64,000 nt of DNA. Source: JBNLBS01 sp050303415. GTDB lineage: Bacteria > Pseudomonadota > Gammaproteobacteria > Methylococcales > Methylomonadaceae. Location of the stretch: assembly GCA_050303415.1 (NCBI GenBank), contig JBNLBS010000012.1:44758-108757 (forward strand), read 5' to 3'. The translations under genes and the position numbers were made by a program. This document shows, in pieces, positions 1-9,321 of the stretch (its first letter is position 1; each line of letters starts with the position of its first letter). Below the pieces are notes generated by a model. That model searched no databases. It was not told the DNA's origin and saw only the letters and a list, made by a program, of their open reading frames with translations.

Positions 1-663
1 AGAGGCATAGTCTTTCAACGTTATTCTTTGTTTCCCCACTTAACTGTTTTAGATAACGTACTATTAGGCAAGCGTTTATCATCGGGGTGTTGGTGGTTGC
101 CGTGGCCGAAAAATAAAGAATGGCTAGATGAAGCAATAGCGTATTTAGAACGGGTCAGGCTGGCCGATGCTATCGACAAATATCCGCATGAATTATCCGG
201 TGGTATGCAACAACGGGTCGCTATCGCCCAGGCTTTAATTATGAAACCTCCAGCGCTACTAATGGACGAACCATTCGGCGCACTGGACCCTGATACCCGC
301 GAAGATCTGCAATTATTTCTGCTGGATTTATGGGAAAAGGAAAAATTAACCGTTTTTTTTATTACCCATGATCTGGAAGAAGCATGTTTTATTGGCAGTC
401 GCTTATTGGTTTTGTCTCAATATTACAGCGATGACCGCGGCAACGATGCTCAAGTTAATCGTGGCGGGAAAATAGTAGCAGATTATCAGTTAGAAGCAAT
501 GGTAAACTCCACCGAAGTCAAAAAAAACTCTCATTTCAAAGACTTTATCGCGACTATAAGAGCTGAGGGTTTTGATCCAAAAATTCGACAACATGTCAGA
601 AATTTTAATCTTAATCACCCGGACTCTTTCCAAACTTTAACCAAAGAAGAAAACCGAGCGTAA
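1..663 (+). CDS. ABC transporter ATPase, NitT/TauT type (5' end outside window)
   Basis: Cytoplasmic nucleotide-binding subunit that should power an inner-membrane importer of the nitrate/sulfonate/taurine (NrtD/SsuB/TauB) group. The frame is open to base 1 and the window begins inside the Q-loop (VFQRYSLFPHLTV), so the Walker A motif and the first third are missing; a TTG at 28 is not a real start. Visible are the signature LSGGMQQRVAIAQAL (about 196-240), Walker B ALLMDEPFGALDP (about 256-294) and the switch His in FFITHDLEEA. A tail of about 80 residues beyond the catalytic core is typical of this group. The next gene starts 37 bases downstream with a good ribosome-binding site, so the two are probably co-transcribed. 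The permease is not in the window and is presumably upstream. Substrate unknown. Confidence 0.93.
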   Translation, partial: RGIVFQRYSLFPHLTVLDNVLLGKRLSSGCWWLPWPKNKEWLDEAIAYLERVRLADAIDKYPHELSGGMQQRVAIAQALIMKPPALLMDEPFGALDPDTREDLQLFLLDLWEKEKLTVFFITHDLEEACFIGSRLLVLSQYYSDDRGNDAQVNRGGKIVADYQLEAMVNSTEVKKNSHFKDFIATIRAEGFDPKIRQHVRNFNLNHPDSFQTLTKEENRA

Positions 664-700
664 TCATTTTAATTATCGATTTGTATAACAGGAGAACCCG

Positions 701-2410
701 ATGCAAATAAGATCCATCATGTTGTTACTAGGGATGTTTTGCTCTATTTCGGCACAAGCCGTGAACTATATTCAAATTGCGCCGATGAAGCAGATCGTGA
801 AAGGCGAAGTAGGAAACGTTCAACACAAGGATACTACTATCGTACCGATTATTACTTGGGGCGGCGACATTGCCACAATCTACGGCAACGGTAATTCAAC
901 CCAAACCGGGGCCGATAGCATATTGGGCAAACTGGGATTAAACTACCGTCTTATACGCCAAGACGTTTTTAGTAAACAAATAGAAAGCTATATAAGTGGT
1001 GAAACTCCCTATTTACGAGGAACGTTAGGGATGATTAATCAGGCATCCGACGTGCTAAACCAAGACCCACGCACCAAACCGGTCATCATTTATCAATCAA
1101 CCTGGTCAGTCGGTGGTGATGCACTGGTGGTCAAACCCGGCATTGCCAGCGCTAAGGATTTAAAAGGTAAAACCATCGCCTTGCAAGCCTATGGCCCTCA
1201 TGTAGATTATATGATGAGGATATTAACCGATGCAGGATTAACATCCAAAGATGTAAAAATTCGTTGGGTCAGTGATTTAACAGGCACCGATAACGCCCCC
1301 ATGGAAGCTTTTTATCAGGCTGATGTTGATGCCGCTTTCGTGATAATTCCCGATGCACTGGCGCTAACCTCAGGCGGCAGCGTAGGCACCGGCTCTGAAG
1401 ATTCGGTGAAAGGTGCTACTGTTTTAATGTCTACCAAAACCGCTAACCGAATTATTGCCGACGTGTATGCAGTTCGTTCAGACTTTTACCAGTCCAACCG
1501 CAGCGATGTAGAAAAATTTGTCCGCAGCTTAATGCAGTCAACTGAAGCCATGCAGGCCTTAATGCAAAACAAAGCCAATCGAGCTGCTGACTACAAAACC
1601 ATGATTACCGCAGCGGCAAAAGCTTTGCTCGATAGTGACCAGGCTATCGCCGATACCGAAGGTATGTATGCCGATGCAGAATTCGTTGGCTTTGACGGCA
1701 ATGTTAAGTTTTTTAACAACTCATCCAATCCGCGCCGCGTAGAAGTATTAAATCAGGAAATACAAAAAGGTCTAGCGCAATTAGGCCTGGTTAAAGGCGA
1801 TGCACAATTTGCGAAAGCGGACTGGAATTTCGCCCTTTTACAGGCTGGCCTAACTGATACCGGCAAGAAACAAACAGAAAAATTCGACCCGGCCAAAGTC
1901 GCATCGGTAGTCAATAAACGCCAGCAGCAAGGTGCATTGGAAATAGGCGAGCTGTTTAAATTTGAGGTGTACTTCGCCCCAAATCAAAAAAGTTTTTCCG
2001 TCGATTTTTATCAGGACGCCTTTGATAAGGTTATTAACCTGGCTTCTACCTATGGCGGCGCAGTCATTACTGTCGAAGGTCATTCAGACCCGATGGGCTA
2101 TTTAAGAAAACAAAAAGAAGGCGTACCGCAATTGGTATTGGGACAAATCAAACAAAGCGCCAAAAATCTAAGCATGGGTCGTGCCCAAGCGGTAAGGGAT
2201 AATATTATTAAATATGCTTCAGGTAAAGGGATCGCAATGGACAGCTCACAATTTGCTGTAGTCGGTCATGGTATTTCCGCACCTAAATCCGGTATTTGCG
2301 GCAATTTGCCCTGTGCACCAAAAACAGAACAGGCATGGCGATCAAATATGCGTGTTCAATTCCGTATTATCCAGGTTGAAGCAGAAGAATCGGTCTTTAA
2401 ACCATTATAG
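701..2410 (+). CDS. Substrate-binding protein fused to OmpA-like domain
   Basis: Predicted secreted protein of 569 residues. A signal peptide (about residues 1-20, ending SAQA) is followed by a PhnD/NrtA-like periplasmic binding domain (about 40-370; it contains an ALVVKPGIASAKDLKGKTIA stretch typical of this fold) and a C-terminal OmpA/MotB-type domain (about 425-560, with VEGHSDPMGYL and GRAQAVRDNI). OmpA-like domains bind peptidoglycan, so the binding protein is probably tethered to the cell wall. The ATG is preceded by AGGAGA at good spacing. The VWA lipoprotein gene follows after 10 bases. A second protein of the same architecture lies at 3323-4861, so the fusion is conserved within the locus and is not an annotation error. 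The ligand cannot be told from sequence. Confidence 0.9.
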   Translation: MQIRSIMLLLGMFCSISAQAVNYIQIAPMKQIVKGEVGNVQHKDTTIVPIITWGGDIATIYGNGNSTQTGADSILGKLGLNYRLIRQDVFSKQIESYISGETPYLRGTLGMINQASDVLNQDPRTKPVIIYQSTWSVGGDALVVKPGIASAKDLKGKTIALQAYGPHVDYMMRILTDAGLTSKDVKIRWVSDLTGTDNAPMEAFYQADVDAAFVIIPDALALTSGGSVGTGSEDSVKGATVLMSTKTANRIIADVYAVRSDFYQSNRSDVEKFVRSLMQSTEAMQALMQNKANRAADYKTMITAAAKALLDSDQAIADTEGMYADAEFVGFDGNVKFFNNSSNPRRVEVLNQEIQKGLAQLGLVKGDAQFAKADWNFALLQAGLTDTGKKQTEKFDPAKVASVVNKRQQQGALEIGELFKFEVYFAPNQKSFSVDFYQDAFDKVINLASTYGGAVITVEGHSDPMGYLRKQKEGVPQLVLGQIKQSAKNLSMGRAQAVRDNIIKYASGKGIAMDSSQFAVVGHGISAPKSGICGNLPCAPKTEQAWRSNMRVQFRIIQVEAEESVFKPL

Positions 2411-2420
2411 GAGCGGATAA

Positions 2421-3224
2421 ATGAAACAGTTAGGTTATTTAGCATTCGCTTTTATGATTATATTATTGAGCGCTTGTGAACAACAGCCGGATACAGAAAG
2501 CACATCGGCGAAGGAAACAACCGGATCGGACTCAGGTACCGAACAAATCGGTTATGCTGCAACCGAACCCTCCAGCCCTTTTTATGCTTTGCGTGTTGCC
2601 GATAATAATTGGCCTCAAATTTCTGAAGAAAAAAAATACAGCAGCAACTTGCTCGCCAATAACTACTACATCGTTCTGGATGGTAGCGGTTCCATGGCAG
2701 CAGAAAACTGTGCGCCTGGTACAACGAAAATGGCTATTGCTAAAAAGGCCATCAGTAATTTTGCCAAACAGATACCTGCCGACGCTAATATCGCCCTTTT
2801 TGCATTCGATCTTGCCGGGGTCAATCAACGGGTACAGTTAGCTAACCATAACCGTGAGCAATTTTTCAGTCAGGTCAAAGCGATGCAACCAGGTGGTAAT
2901 ACTCCGTTGGCGAGTGCGCTCAATTTTGGCTATCGTCAATTGCAAATACAAGCAGCAAAACAATTAGGTTATGGTGAATACCATTTAGTAGTCGTAACTG
3001 ACGGTATTGCAACAGCCAAAGAGGAACCGGATCAGATTATTCAAACCATTTTACACGATTCGCCTGTTGTCATTCATAGCATAGGCTTTTGTATCGATGA
3101 AAATCACAGTCTGAATCAACCCGGAAAAACTTATTACACGGCGGCCGTTAATGCTGACGAATTACAACGCGGCTTACAGGCGGTACTGGCGGAATCGAGC
3201 GATTTTAATATTGATAACTTTTAA
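2421..3224 (+). CDS. von Willebrand factor A domain lipoprotein
   Basis: 267-residue predicted lipoprotein. The N-terminus has a hydrophobic stretch and lipobox LLSAC (Cys at about residue 19). After a low-complexity linker rich in Ser, Thr and Glu comes a VWA domain (about 80-250) with a complete metal-ion-dependent adhesion site: DGSGSM near 86, a Thr in GGNTPLASAL near 159 and VTDG near 193. VWA domains mediate metal-dependent protein contacts, so it may join the OmpA-fused binding proteins encoded on either side into a complex; this is inference. The start has AGGAGC 8 bases upstream. Cysteines at both ends of the domain could form a disulfide, which would fit an exported protein. Confidence 0.87.
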   Translation: MKQLGYLAFAFMIILLSACEQQPDTESTSAKETTGSDSGTEQIGYAATEPSSPFYALRVADNNWPQISEEKKYSSNLLANNYYIVLDGSGSMAAENCAPGTTKMAIAKKAISNFAKQIPADANIALFAFDLAGVNQRVQLANHNREQFFSQVKAMQPGGNTPLASALNFGYRQLQIQAAKQLGYGEYHLVVVTDGIATAKEEPDQIIQTILHDSPVVIHSIGFCIDENHSLNQPGKTYYTAAVNADELQRGLQAVLAESSDFNIDNF

Positions 3225-3322
3225 TCATCTGTTGTTATTTGGTCACCTGACAAGGCAAAAACAATGACTTGTTTTATGGTAATCTTACTCCGTCGTTTTT
3301 ATGAGATATCGCCGCATAAGTT

Positions 3323-4861
3323 ATGAAAGCACATACTAAGTTAGCGTTAATGCTCCTTTTTTTGGGGCTGTCGTCTATATTTATCGGAAAAATTGTTTTG
3401 ACTTCCCTTGAGGAACGGCAGGTTTTCTCTTTGACCGATGCAGGGGCCAGTAAAGGAAAAATTAAAATCGGTATCGACAACTGGATCGGCTATTTTCCAC
3501 TTTGCTCCCCAATAATGAAAACCCGGATGTATCAACAAGGTTATCTACTTGAATGCGTTGAAGATCAGGCCAATTACACCGAAAGATTGGCATTGCTTAG
3601 CAAAGGAGAGCTGGATTTGGCTGTAGCCACGGTTGACAGTTATTTATTAAACGGCGTAAAAAGCAAATATCCGGGTACGATAATTACCGTCTTGGACGAA
3701 TCTAAAGGCGGTGATGCACTGGTTTCTTGGAAAGATAAAATAGCTTCGCTGGATGATTTACGGCAAACAAAAAACGCCAAAATCGCTTTCACCCCGGACT
3801 CCCCATCCGACCATTTACTTAAAGCAGTCGCTGTGCATTTCGATATCAGTCATTTAAAACAGCGACAAGGCTGGCCTTTATTCACCAATGGTTCAGAAGA
3901 TGCGTTAAAAAAACTTTTAGACCGCCAAGTTGATGCTGCTGTATTATGGGAGCCGGATGTATCCAAAGCGCTGGCTAACAAAGAGCTGCATTTGTTATTA
4001 AGCACCGAGCAGACCCAACAACTGATTGTCGATGTGTTAATTGCCGGAAAAAAAATGCTTAACGAGCAACCAGAGGTCATCACTCTATTATTGAACGAAT
4101 ACTTTCAGACTCTAAAATATTACCGCGATAATGAAGACGAACTGATTAACGATGTTGAAAAATCCACCAACCTGAATAAAGCCAACATTAAATCATTATT
4201 ACAAGGCGTTCAGTGGCAAAATCTTTCCGACAATACCCGTAAATGGTTCGGCATTGTTACAGAAAAGAACTTACCCGAGCAGGAACTGATTGAGACCATT
4301 AACGCCACCATTAACATCTTGATTGATTATGGTACTTTTTCCGCTTCGCCGTTACCCTCTAATAATCCCTATCGAATTATCAGCAGTTTTTTTATAAACG
4401 AAGCTCATCAACAATTGGGCGCGCCGGACGAAATAGCTCACACGGAGCAGCATCAATTCAAACCATTAAACGACCAGCAATGGAAAAACCTACAGCAAGT
4501 CGGCAAGCTGAAAATAAGACCGGTGGTATTTGCCAGCGGTACCGACAGTTTGACCCTGGACGATAAAAACCAACTGGATGAGACCGCCAACACACTCAAA
4601 CACTATCCAGATTTTAGGATTTTGGTACGTGGTCATACCTCCACGCGAGGGGATAAAAAGTTAAATTTGACCTTATCTCAGGACCGCGCTGATGCTGTGG
4701 TGCGCTATCTAATGATCACTCATAACATACCGGCGCAGAGAATAAAAGCCATCGGCTATGGTGATATGGAACCCTTGCCAAGATTGGCAGGCGAAAGTAG
4801 AAGAGCCCATAATTATCGTTTACCCAGAGTTGAACTGGTGCTGGTCACCGAAAAATTTTAA
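3323..4861 (+). CDS. Second substrate-binding protein fused to OmpA-like domain
   Basis: 512 residues. An uncleaved-looking N-terminal hydrophobic helix (about 7-29) is followed by a periplasmic-binding-protein type 2 domain of the NrtA/SsuA class (about 47-330; it begins KIKIGIDNWIGYFPL) and an OmpA-like domain (about 395-510, with VRGHTSTRGDK near 434 and LSQDRADAVVRYL near 451). The architecture matches the protein at 701-2410, although the binding domains belong to different subgroups, so the two may recognise different ligands or act as a sensor/uptake pair. The ribosome-binding site is weak. A 98-base gap separates it from the VWA gene. Its stop overlaps the next start by one base (TAATG), which indicates translational coupling. 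Confidence 0.89.
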   Translation: MKAHTKLALMLLFLGLSSIFIGKIVLTSLEERQVFSLTDAGASKGKIKIGIDNWIGYFPLCSPIMKTRMYQQGYLLECVEDQANYTERLALLSKGELDLAVATVDSYLLNGVKSKYPGTIITVLDESKGGDALVSWKDKIASLDDLRQTKNAKIAFTPDSPSDHLLKAVAVHFDISHLKQRQGWPLFTNGSEDALKKLLDRQVDAAVLWEPDVSKALANKELHLLLSTEQTQQLIVDVLIAGKKMLNEQPEVITLLLNEYFQTLKYYRDNEDELINDVEKSTNLNKANIKSLLQGVQWQNLSDNTRKWFGIVTEKNLPEQELIETINATINILIDYGTFSASPLPSNNPYRIISSFFINEAHQQLGAPDEIAHTEQHQFKPLNDQQWKNLQQVGKLKIRPVVFASGTDSLTLDDKNQLDETANTLKHYPDFRILVRGHTSTRGDKKLNLTLSQDRADAVVRYLMITHNIPAQRIKAIGYGDMEPLPRLAGESRRAHNYRLPRVELVLVTEKF

Positions 4862-5655
4862 TGACAAACAACCCTCTCTCACAAAAAGCAGTTAGTAAAG
4901 CGGTTTTGGCGAATTCACTTCAACATCCGCTGGTTTTATATCCTGCCGTCACCGGTGTGCTGGTCGCGGCATCCAGTTTAGTATTCCATTTAGGCAGCCT
5001 GCCGCTTATCTTATCGGCAGGCGGTGGTGTAACAGCGTTGGGAGGATGGTTTTATCAATTTTTTGGTCGTCGAGATGTCTATTTTCAAGCATATTTTGCA
5101 GAAATCCATGCCCGTTTAAATCGAGAGAAAAAACAAAAATTAGCTAAACTTAGGAAAGAACTCAAGCAGGTAAAAAGTGATCAAGGCATTAAACAACTTG
5201 AATTACTTGAAATAAAATACCGTAATTTTGAAGAGATACTGGGCAGTAAATTATCGCCCACGGAAATGACCTATTCACGCTACCTGAGTATTGCTGAACA
5301 GGTTTACCTTGCCGTGTTGGATAACCTGGATAAGGTGTTTTTATCGTTAAAAAGCATTAGCGCAGTCGACACCGCACATTTATCGCAACGAATAAGGACA
5401 CTGGAAACCGAAAGCAGCACTCAGGCTAAACATGAAAAAGAGACATTAAGCAGACGCTTAACGCTTCAGAAACAACAACAAGACAAAGCGGCCGAGTTAA
5501 TCCTGGCCAATGAGCGCGCTTTAACGGAATTGGATGTAGTAACGGCAAAAATCGCCGGTGTTGAAATGAATAAAGGTCGGGCCGATCTTGATCTCGACCT
5601 TGCCATGGAAGAGTTAAAAAGACTGGCTGAACGTACCGACCAATATGCCAGATAA
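4861..5655 (+). CDS. Membrane-anchored coiled-coil protein
   Basis: 264 residues, no family recognised with certainty. Two hydrophobic segments occupy about residues 22-62, followed by an aromatic/basic boundary (YQFFGRRDVYFQAYF) and a long charged helical region (about 75-260) rich in Lys, Glu, Gln and Leu that looks like coiled coil. The likely topology is a membrane hairpin with a large cytoplasmic coiled coil. It is translationally coupled to the preceding OmpA-fused binding protein and followed by the TelA-family gene, another long helical protein, so the two could form a cytoplasmic or membrane-proximal scaffold. Function unknown; the role is inferred only from context. Confidence 0.75.
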   Translation: MTNNPLSQKAVSKAVLANSLQHPLVLYPAVTGVLVAASSLVFHLGSLPLILSAGGGVTALGGWFYQFFGRRDVYFQAYFAEIHARLNREKKQKLAKLRKELKQVKSDQGIKQLELLEIKYRNFEEILGSKLSPTEMTYSRYLSIAEQVYLAVLDNLDKVFLSLKSISAVDTAHLSQRIRTLETESSTQAKHEKETLSRRLTLQKQQQDKAAELILANERALTELDVVTAKIAGVEMNKGRADLDLDLAMEELKRLAERTDQYAR

Positions 5656-5733
5656 GAAAGTGTACAAAGTAATTACCCCACACCACAAGTTATTTTGTAT
5701 GCATTCCATAACCCACGCAGGAGAACAAAAAAT

Positions 5734-6930
5734 ATGAGTGCGACTCTCACAAAAACAGATATGCCGTTAATGGTATTCGAAACCGCTGAAGTCAAAAACG
5801 AATTAATGCTTAATGAACCGTTTCAGGATCCTAATAACGAACTAAAACAACGAGCCATGTCTTCTGTTGAGCAACTGCTAGCAATCGACCCGAATGATTT
5901 GCAGGAAAAAAACAACAGCGTTGCGGCTGTCGAAGCCATTGGTATAGAGTTGCAAAAAATGGCTGCACGTCGCTCCGATATGCTCAAACAATCCATTCAC
6001 GTACTTTCCAAATCAGGAGACGACGGTGGCCCTGTTGCCAATTCATTAATTGACTTACGTACCACTGTCGAAGAGCTGGATCCCAATAAGGTGGACTTTA
6101 CCATGACATGGTTTCGCCGTCTGTTGTCCATGTTCCCTTTTATTGGCACCCCGATTGAAAAATATTTTTCGCAGTACCAGTCGGCCGATACCGTCATCGC
6201 CGATATTGTCGCCAGTCTGGAAAAAGGTCGGGATCAACTAAAACGTGACATAATCACTCTTGATGACGATCAGCAGTATATGCATGATTTAGCGGGCAAG
6301 CTAAAAAAAGCTGTCGCCTTTGCTGAATTTGTAGATCAGGGCCTGGTCGAAAAAGTTGATAACGAAGTGACATCTGACGATCCGAAAGTTTCTTTTATAA
6401 AAGAAGAAATTCTTTTTCCTCTACGCCAGCGCACTATGGATCTGCAACAACAATTGGCCGTTTCCCAGCAAGCAGTGTTAACCATTGAAATTATAAAGCG
6501 CAACAATAAGGAATTGATCCGTGGCGTATCCAGGGCACTGGGAGTAACAATTAACGCCTTACAAATTGCGGTCACTTTATCGTTGGCTTTAGCCAATCAA
6601 CGAATCGTGCTGGATAAAATCAACGCGGTTAATAAAACCACCGATAATTTAATCGGTCAAACCGCTGAAAAACTGAAGACCCAAGGTGTGGAGATCCATA
6701 AACAGGCGGCCTCTGCCCAGTTATCTATGGATGTATTGAAAAAAGCCTTTCAGGATATTCAAGAAGCCTATGACGACTTGTCTAATTTCCGTCAGGCTGC
6801 TCTGCCCAATATGGCGGCGACCATTTTGGAGATGGATGAATTCGCCGCTCAAGCGGAAAAAACCATCAACAAAATGGAAAGCAGTAAAAAGGTTGAACAG
6901 TTTTACGGCCTGGATGTTATTAATGATTAA
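5734..6930 (+). CDS. TelA-family (toxic anion resistance) helical protein
   Basis: 398 residues, almost entirely helical, matching the TelA/KlaA family (PF05816) in length and in blocks such as FPFIGTPIEKYFSQYQS (about 6136), the QLKRDIITLDDDQQYM segment and the NNKELIRGVSRAL helix. The family is named for tellurite resistance plasmid genes, but most members are chromosomal and their biochemical role is not settled. I chose the ATG at 5734 because AGGAGAAC lies immediately upstream; an in-frame TTG at 5695 would lie before that ribosome-binding site. TelA proteins often sit near VWA and stress-associated genes, which fits the VWA lipoprotein three genes upstream. Confidence 0.85.
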   Translation: MSATLTKTDMPLMVFETAEVKNELMLNEPFQDPNNELKQRAMSSVEQLLAIDPNDLQEKNNSVAAVEAIGIELQKMAARRSDMLKQSIHVLSKSGDDGGPVANSLIDLRTTVEELDPNKVDFTMTWFRRLLSMFPFIGTPIEKYFSQYQSADTVIADIVASLEKGRDQLKRDIITLDDDQQYMHDLAGKLKKAVAFAEFVDQGLVEKVDNEVTSDDPKVSFIKEEILFPLRQRTMDLQQQLAVSQQAVLTIEIIKRNNKELIRGVSRALGVTINALQIAVTLSLALANQRIVLDKINAVNKTTDNLIGQTAEKLKTQGVEIHKQAASAQLSMDVLKKAFQDIQEAYDDLSNFRQAALPNMAATILEMDEFAAQAEKTINKMESSKKVEQFYGLDVIND

Positions 6931-6989
6931 CACAGGTTTTGTTTTAGTTTTCCGAATTTGTTTTTATAAACCGGTAGTGGAGTAAAAAA

Positions 6990-8033
6990 ATGTCTAAATT
7001 CATTTCCAAATTATTATTGCTTGGTCTGCTCGCAGTTTCTGCAACCGGCTTTGCCGCTGATAAATATAAAGCCTGTTGGTCCCATTACACCGGATGGGAG
7101 CCCTGGGGTTACGCCAATGACAACGGCTTAATCAAAAAATGGGCTGACAAATACGGCATTGAAATAGAAATGACACTGATAAATGATTATGTCGAGTCCA
7201 TTAACCTGTATACCGCGGGTGAGTTTGATGCCTGCACCATGACCAATATGGACGCACTAACTATTCCGGCGGTGGGCGGCGTAGACTCGACCGCACTTAT
7301 CATCGGTGATTATAGTGATGGCAATGATGGCATTGTCATTAAAGGCGCGAACACGCTCGGCGCACTTAAAGGCAAAGAAATAATGCTGGTTGAACTGTCC
7401 GTCTCACACTATCTATTGGCTCGTGCCTTAGACAGTATCGGCCTGTCTGAACGCGACGTAACGCTGATCAACACTTCCGATGCTGACATTGCCTCTATAT
7501 TTATCGCCACTCCCGATGCCGCCGCGGTTACCTGGAATCCGCCGTTACAACAAGTGCGCAATGCCAAAGGGGCAAACATGGTATTCGACTCGTCCAAAAT
7601 ACCCGGTGAAATTCTCGACTTAATGGTAGTAAAAACCGATGCCGACGAACGCTTCAAAAAAGCCCTGGTCGGTGCATGGTATGAAGCATTAAGTCACTTG
7701 ACCGCAGGCGGCCAACAAGCCGATAACGCTATAGACTTTATGGCCAAGGCCTCGGGCGCAACCATCGCGGAATTCAAGTCGCAATTGAAAACCACGCGTT
7801 TATTTTCTGAACCCAAACAGGCTGTTGCCATTGCCGAAGATGTACAGCTAAAACAAACCATGGAACATGTCAGAAAATTCAGTTTTGACAAAGGTTTGTT
7901 CGGACAAGGCGCAGCCAGTGTGGACTTTGTCGGTATCGCCTTCCCTGATGAAACGATACTCGGCTCCAAACGCAATGTAAAATTACGTTTTAACAGTCAG
8001 TATATGAAAATGGCCGAACAAGGCAGCTTATAA
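6990..8033 (+). CDS. Periplasmic substrate-binding protein, putative urea/NitT type
   Basis: 347 residues with a clean signal peptide (about 1-22, ATGFAA cleavage region) and a type 2 periplasmic binding fold. The mature N-terminus KACWSHYTGWEPWGY resembles binding proteins annotated as urea-ABC or urea-carboxylase-region transport proteins; that assignment is from memory and tentative. It lacks an OmpA domain, so it is the free diffusible binding protein of the locus beside the two wall-anchored ones. GGAG lies about 8 bases before the ATG. The gene ends about 9 bases before a strong hairpin that probably closes the operon beginning upstream of the window. Confidence 0.85.
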   Translation: MSKFISKLLLLGLLAVSATGFAADKYKACWSHYTGWEPWGYANDNGLIKKWADKYGIEIEMTLINDYVESINLYTAGEFDACTMTNMDALTIPAVGGVDSTALIIGDYSDGNDGIVIKGANTLGALKGKEIMLVELSVSHYLLARALDSIGLSERDVTLINTSDADIASIFIATPDAAAVTWNPPLQQVRNAKGANMVFDSSKIPGEILDLMVVKTDADERFKKALVGAWYEALSHLTAGGQQADNAIDFMAKASGATIAEFKSQLKTTRLFSEPKQAVAIAEDVQLKQTMEHVRKFSFDKGLFGQGAASVDFVGIAFPDETILGSKRNVKLRFNSQYMKMAEQGSL

Positions 8034-8041
8034 CCTTCAGC

Positions 8042-8069
8042 GATGAACTTTCCGCTCGGAAAGTTCATC
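8042..8069 (+). terminator. Perfect 12-bp hairpin closing the transport locus
   Basis: Arms GATGAACTTTCC (8042-8053) and GGAAAGTTCATC (8058-8069) are exactly complementary around a GCTC loop. It starts 9 bases after the stop of the preceding gene. There is no T-run on the + strand, so termination may need Rho or the hairpin may protect the 3' end. Confidence 0.7.
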
Positions 8070-8100
8070 ATCCCCCACTCACACTGCCAGATAGATAAAA

Positions 8101-8443
8101 ATGAATCTCTTATTTGTTTGTAGTGAGAACAGACTTCGAAGTCCGACAGGTGAGAAAGTTTTTCCTCAGTATGATGGCATTGATGCTATCGGATGTGGCA
8201 CAAATTTAGATGCAGAAACGACAAATAAGCGGGGACTTAATAGAATGGGCCGACATCGTTTTTGTAATGGAAAAAAGCCTTCGAAATAAAGTTATGAAAA
8301 AATTCAAGGAATTGTTTAAAAGTAAGAAATTAATATGCCTTGATATACCTGATGAGTATGAGCGAATGGACCCCATGCTTGTTCGTTTATTGGAAAATCG
8401 AGTGCTAAGGCATATAAATTCTAATATAAGAAAAAACAGATGA
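8101..8443 (+). pseudogene. Low-molecular-weight tyrosine phosphatase-like gene, frameshifted
   Basis: The first reading frame (from ATG 8101) gives MNLLFVCSENRLRSPT, with the phosphatase loop pattern C-x5-R-S (Cys near residue 7). Homology then continues one frame over from about 8222 (ISGDLIEWADIVFVMEKS ... LICLDIPDEYERMDP) to the stop at 8441-8443. Removing one A from the AAA at about 8221-8223 joins the two halves into an uninterrupted protein of about 113 residues, the size of small arsenate-reductase/phosphatase-like proteins of this family. Either the gene is inactivated, the sequence has an error, or the frame is shifted during translation. The Cys-containing fragment alone would lack the DIPDEY acid region. 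Confidence 0.75.
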
Positions 8444-8573
8444 TCGGGTAAGACCAGTTTCTCAAAAACAATTCTACACCGCCTCTATAGGAGCGGTCAC
8501 TAACCATTTCGAAAATAGAGCTTTACCCACTACTCATTAAACAGAAACTAACATTTGTGATTTAAGCCGAAAA

Positions 8574-9275
8574 TTAAGCATATGATTTAATTTTATTTTC
8601 GTCTAATACATTGACAATTTTATTACCCAGTAAACGCCAATTATCCTGAAAATAAAAATGTCCTCCAGGAAAATAGGAAATATTTAATGCTTGTGAGGTT
8701 TCCTTTTGCCATGCACGGGCTTGCTCAGTTGTAACATTATCTTCCTGTCCTAAAAATAGCTGAATGGTTAGATCCATCGGCTTTTTGACTTGATGAGAAT
8801 AGGTTTCTATCAGTTCAAAATCAGAACGAATAATCGGCTCAAATAGAGCCATAATTTCATCATCCTGCCAGACGGCATTTGGAATTCCGCCCAAATTCTG
8901 CAACATATCTCTAAATTCTTTATCAGGCAGGGTGTGTTTAATTGTCTGCTCCTTGACAGAAGGTGCTTTACGGCCTGATAAAATCAACAATTTCGGCATC
9001 GGCAAGGCATGTTGATTAATTTTACGGCATAACATATAGGCAATGAAGGCTCCCATACTATGACCGAAAAAAGCATAGGGTTGATGTATCAGAGGTTGTA
9101 TCTGGGGTAAAAGATAATCCACCATTTTTTCAATGGATGTTATACAGGGTTGCCCAATTAAACTTCCGCGTCCCGGTAGTGCCAGTGTGGTTAAATTTAT
9201 ACCGTTCAAATGTGTTTCCAGCTCACGGTAGCAATATTCGCTGCCGCCGGCAAATGGAAAGGCAATGAGTTCCAT
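8574..9275 (-). CDS. Type II thioesterase (GrsT family)
   Basis: 233-residue alpha/beta hydrolase that typically removes wrong or stalled acyl groups from carrier domains of nonribosomal peptide synthetases. Visible are FPFAGGSEYCY at the N-terminus, nucleophile motif GHSMGA (Ser near 73), Asp in LGQEDN (near 176) and His in GGHFYF (near 204). I prefer the ATG at 9275 because AGAGAGG sits 5 bases upstream; the GTG two codons earlier abuts that site. It is the last gene of the leftward unit that follows the synthetase operon, which supports a proofreading role for the same peptide. It is distinct from the integral TE domain at the end of the last synthetase. Confidence 0.92.
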   Translation of the reverse strand: MELIAFPFAGGSEYCYRELETHLNGINLTTLALPGRGSLIGQPCITSIEKMVDYLLPQIQPLIHQPYAFFGHSMGAFIAYMLCRKINQHALPMPKLLILSGRKAPSVKEQTIKHTLPDKEFRDMLQNLGGIPNAVWQDDEIMALFEPIIRSDFELIETYSHQVKKPMDLTIQLFLGQEDNVTTEQARAWQKETSQALNISYFPGGHFYFQDNWRLLGNKIVNVLDENKIKSYA

Positions 9276-9321
9276 TTTCACCTCTCTGTTAGTCGTTATT
9301 TTTTTAATTGATCTTTGTGGA

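Noticed and set aside
5695..5733. Upstream TTG start for the TelA-family gene
   Set aside because: The strong AGGAGAAC lies between it and the ATG at 5734.
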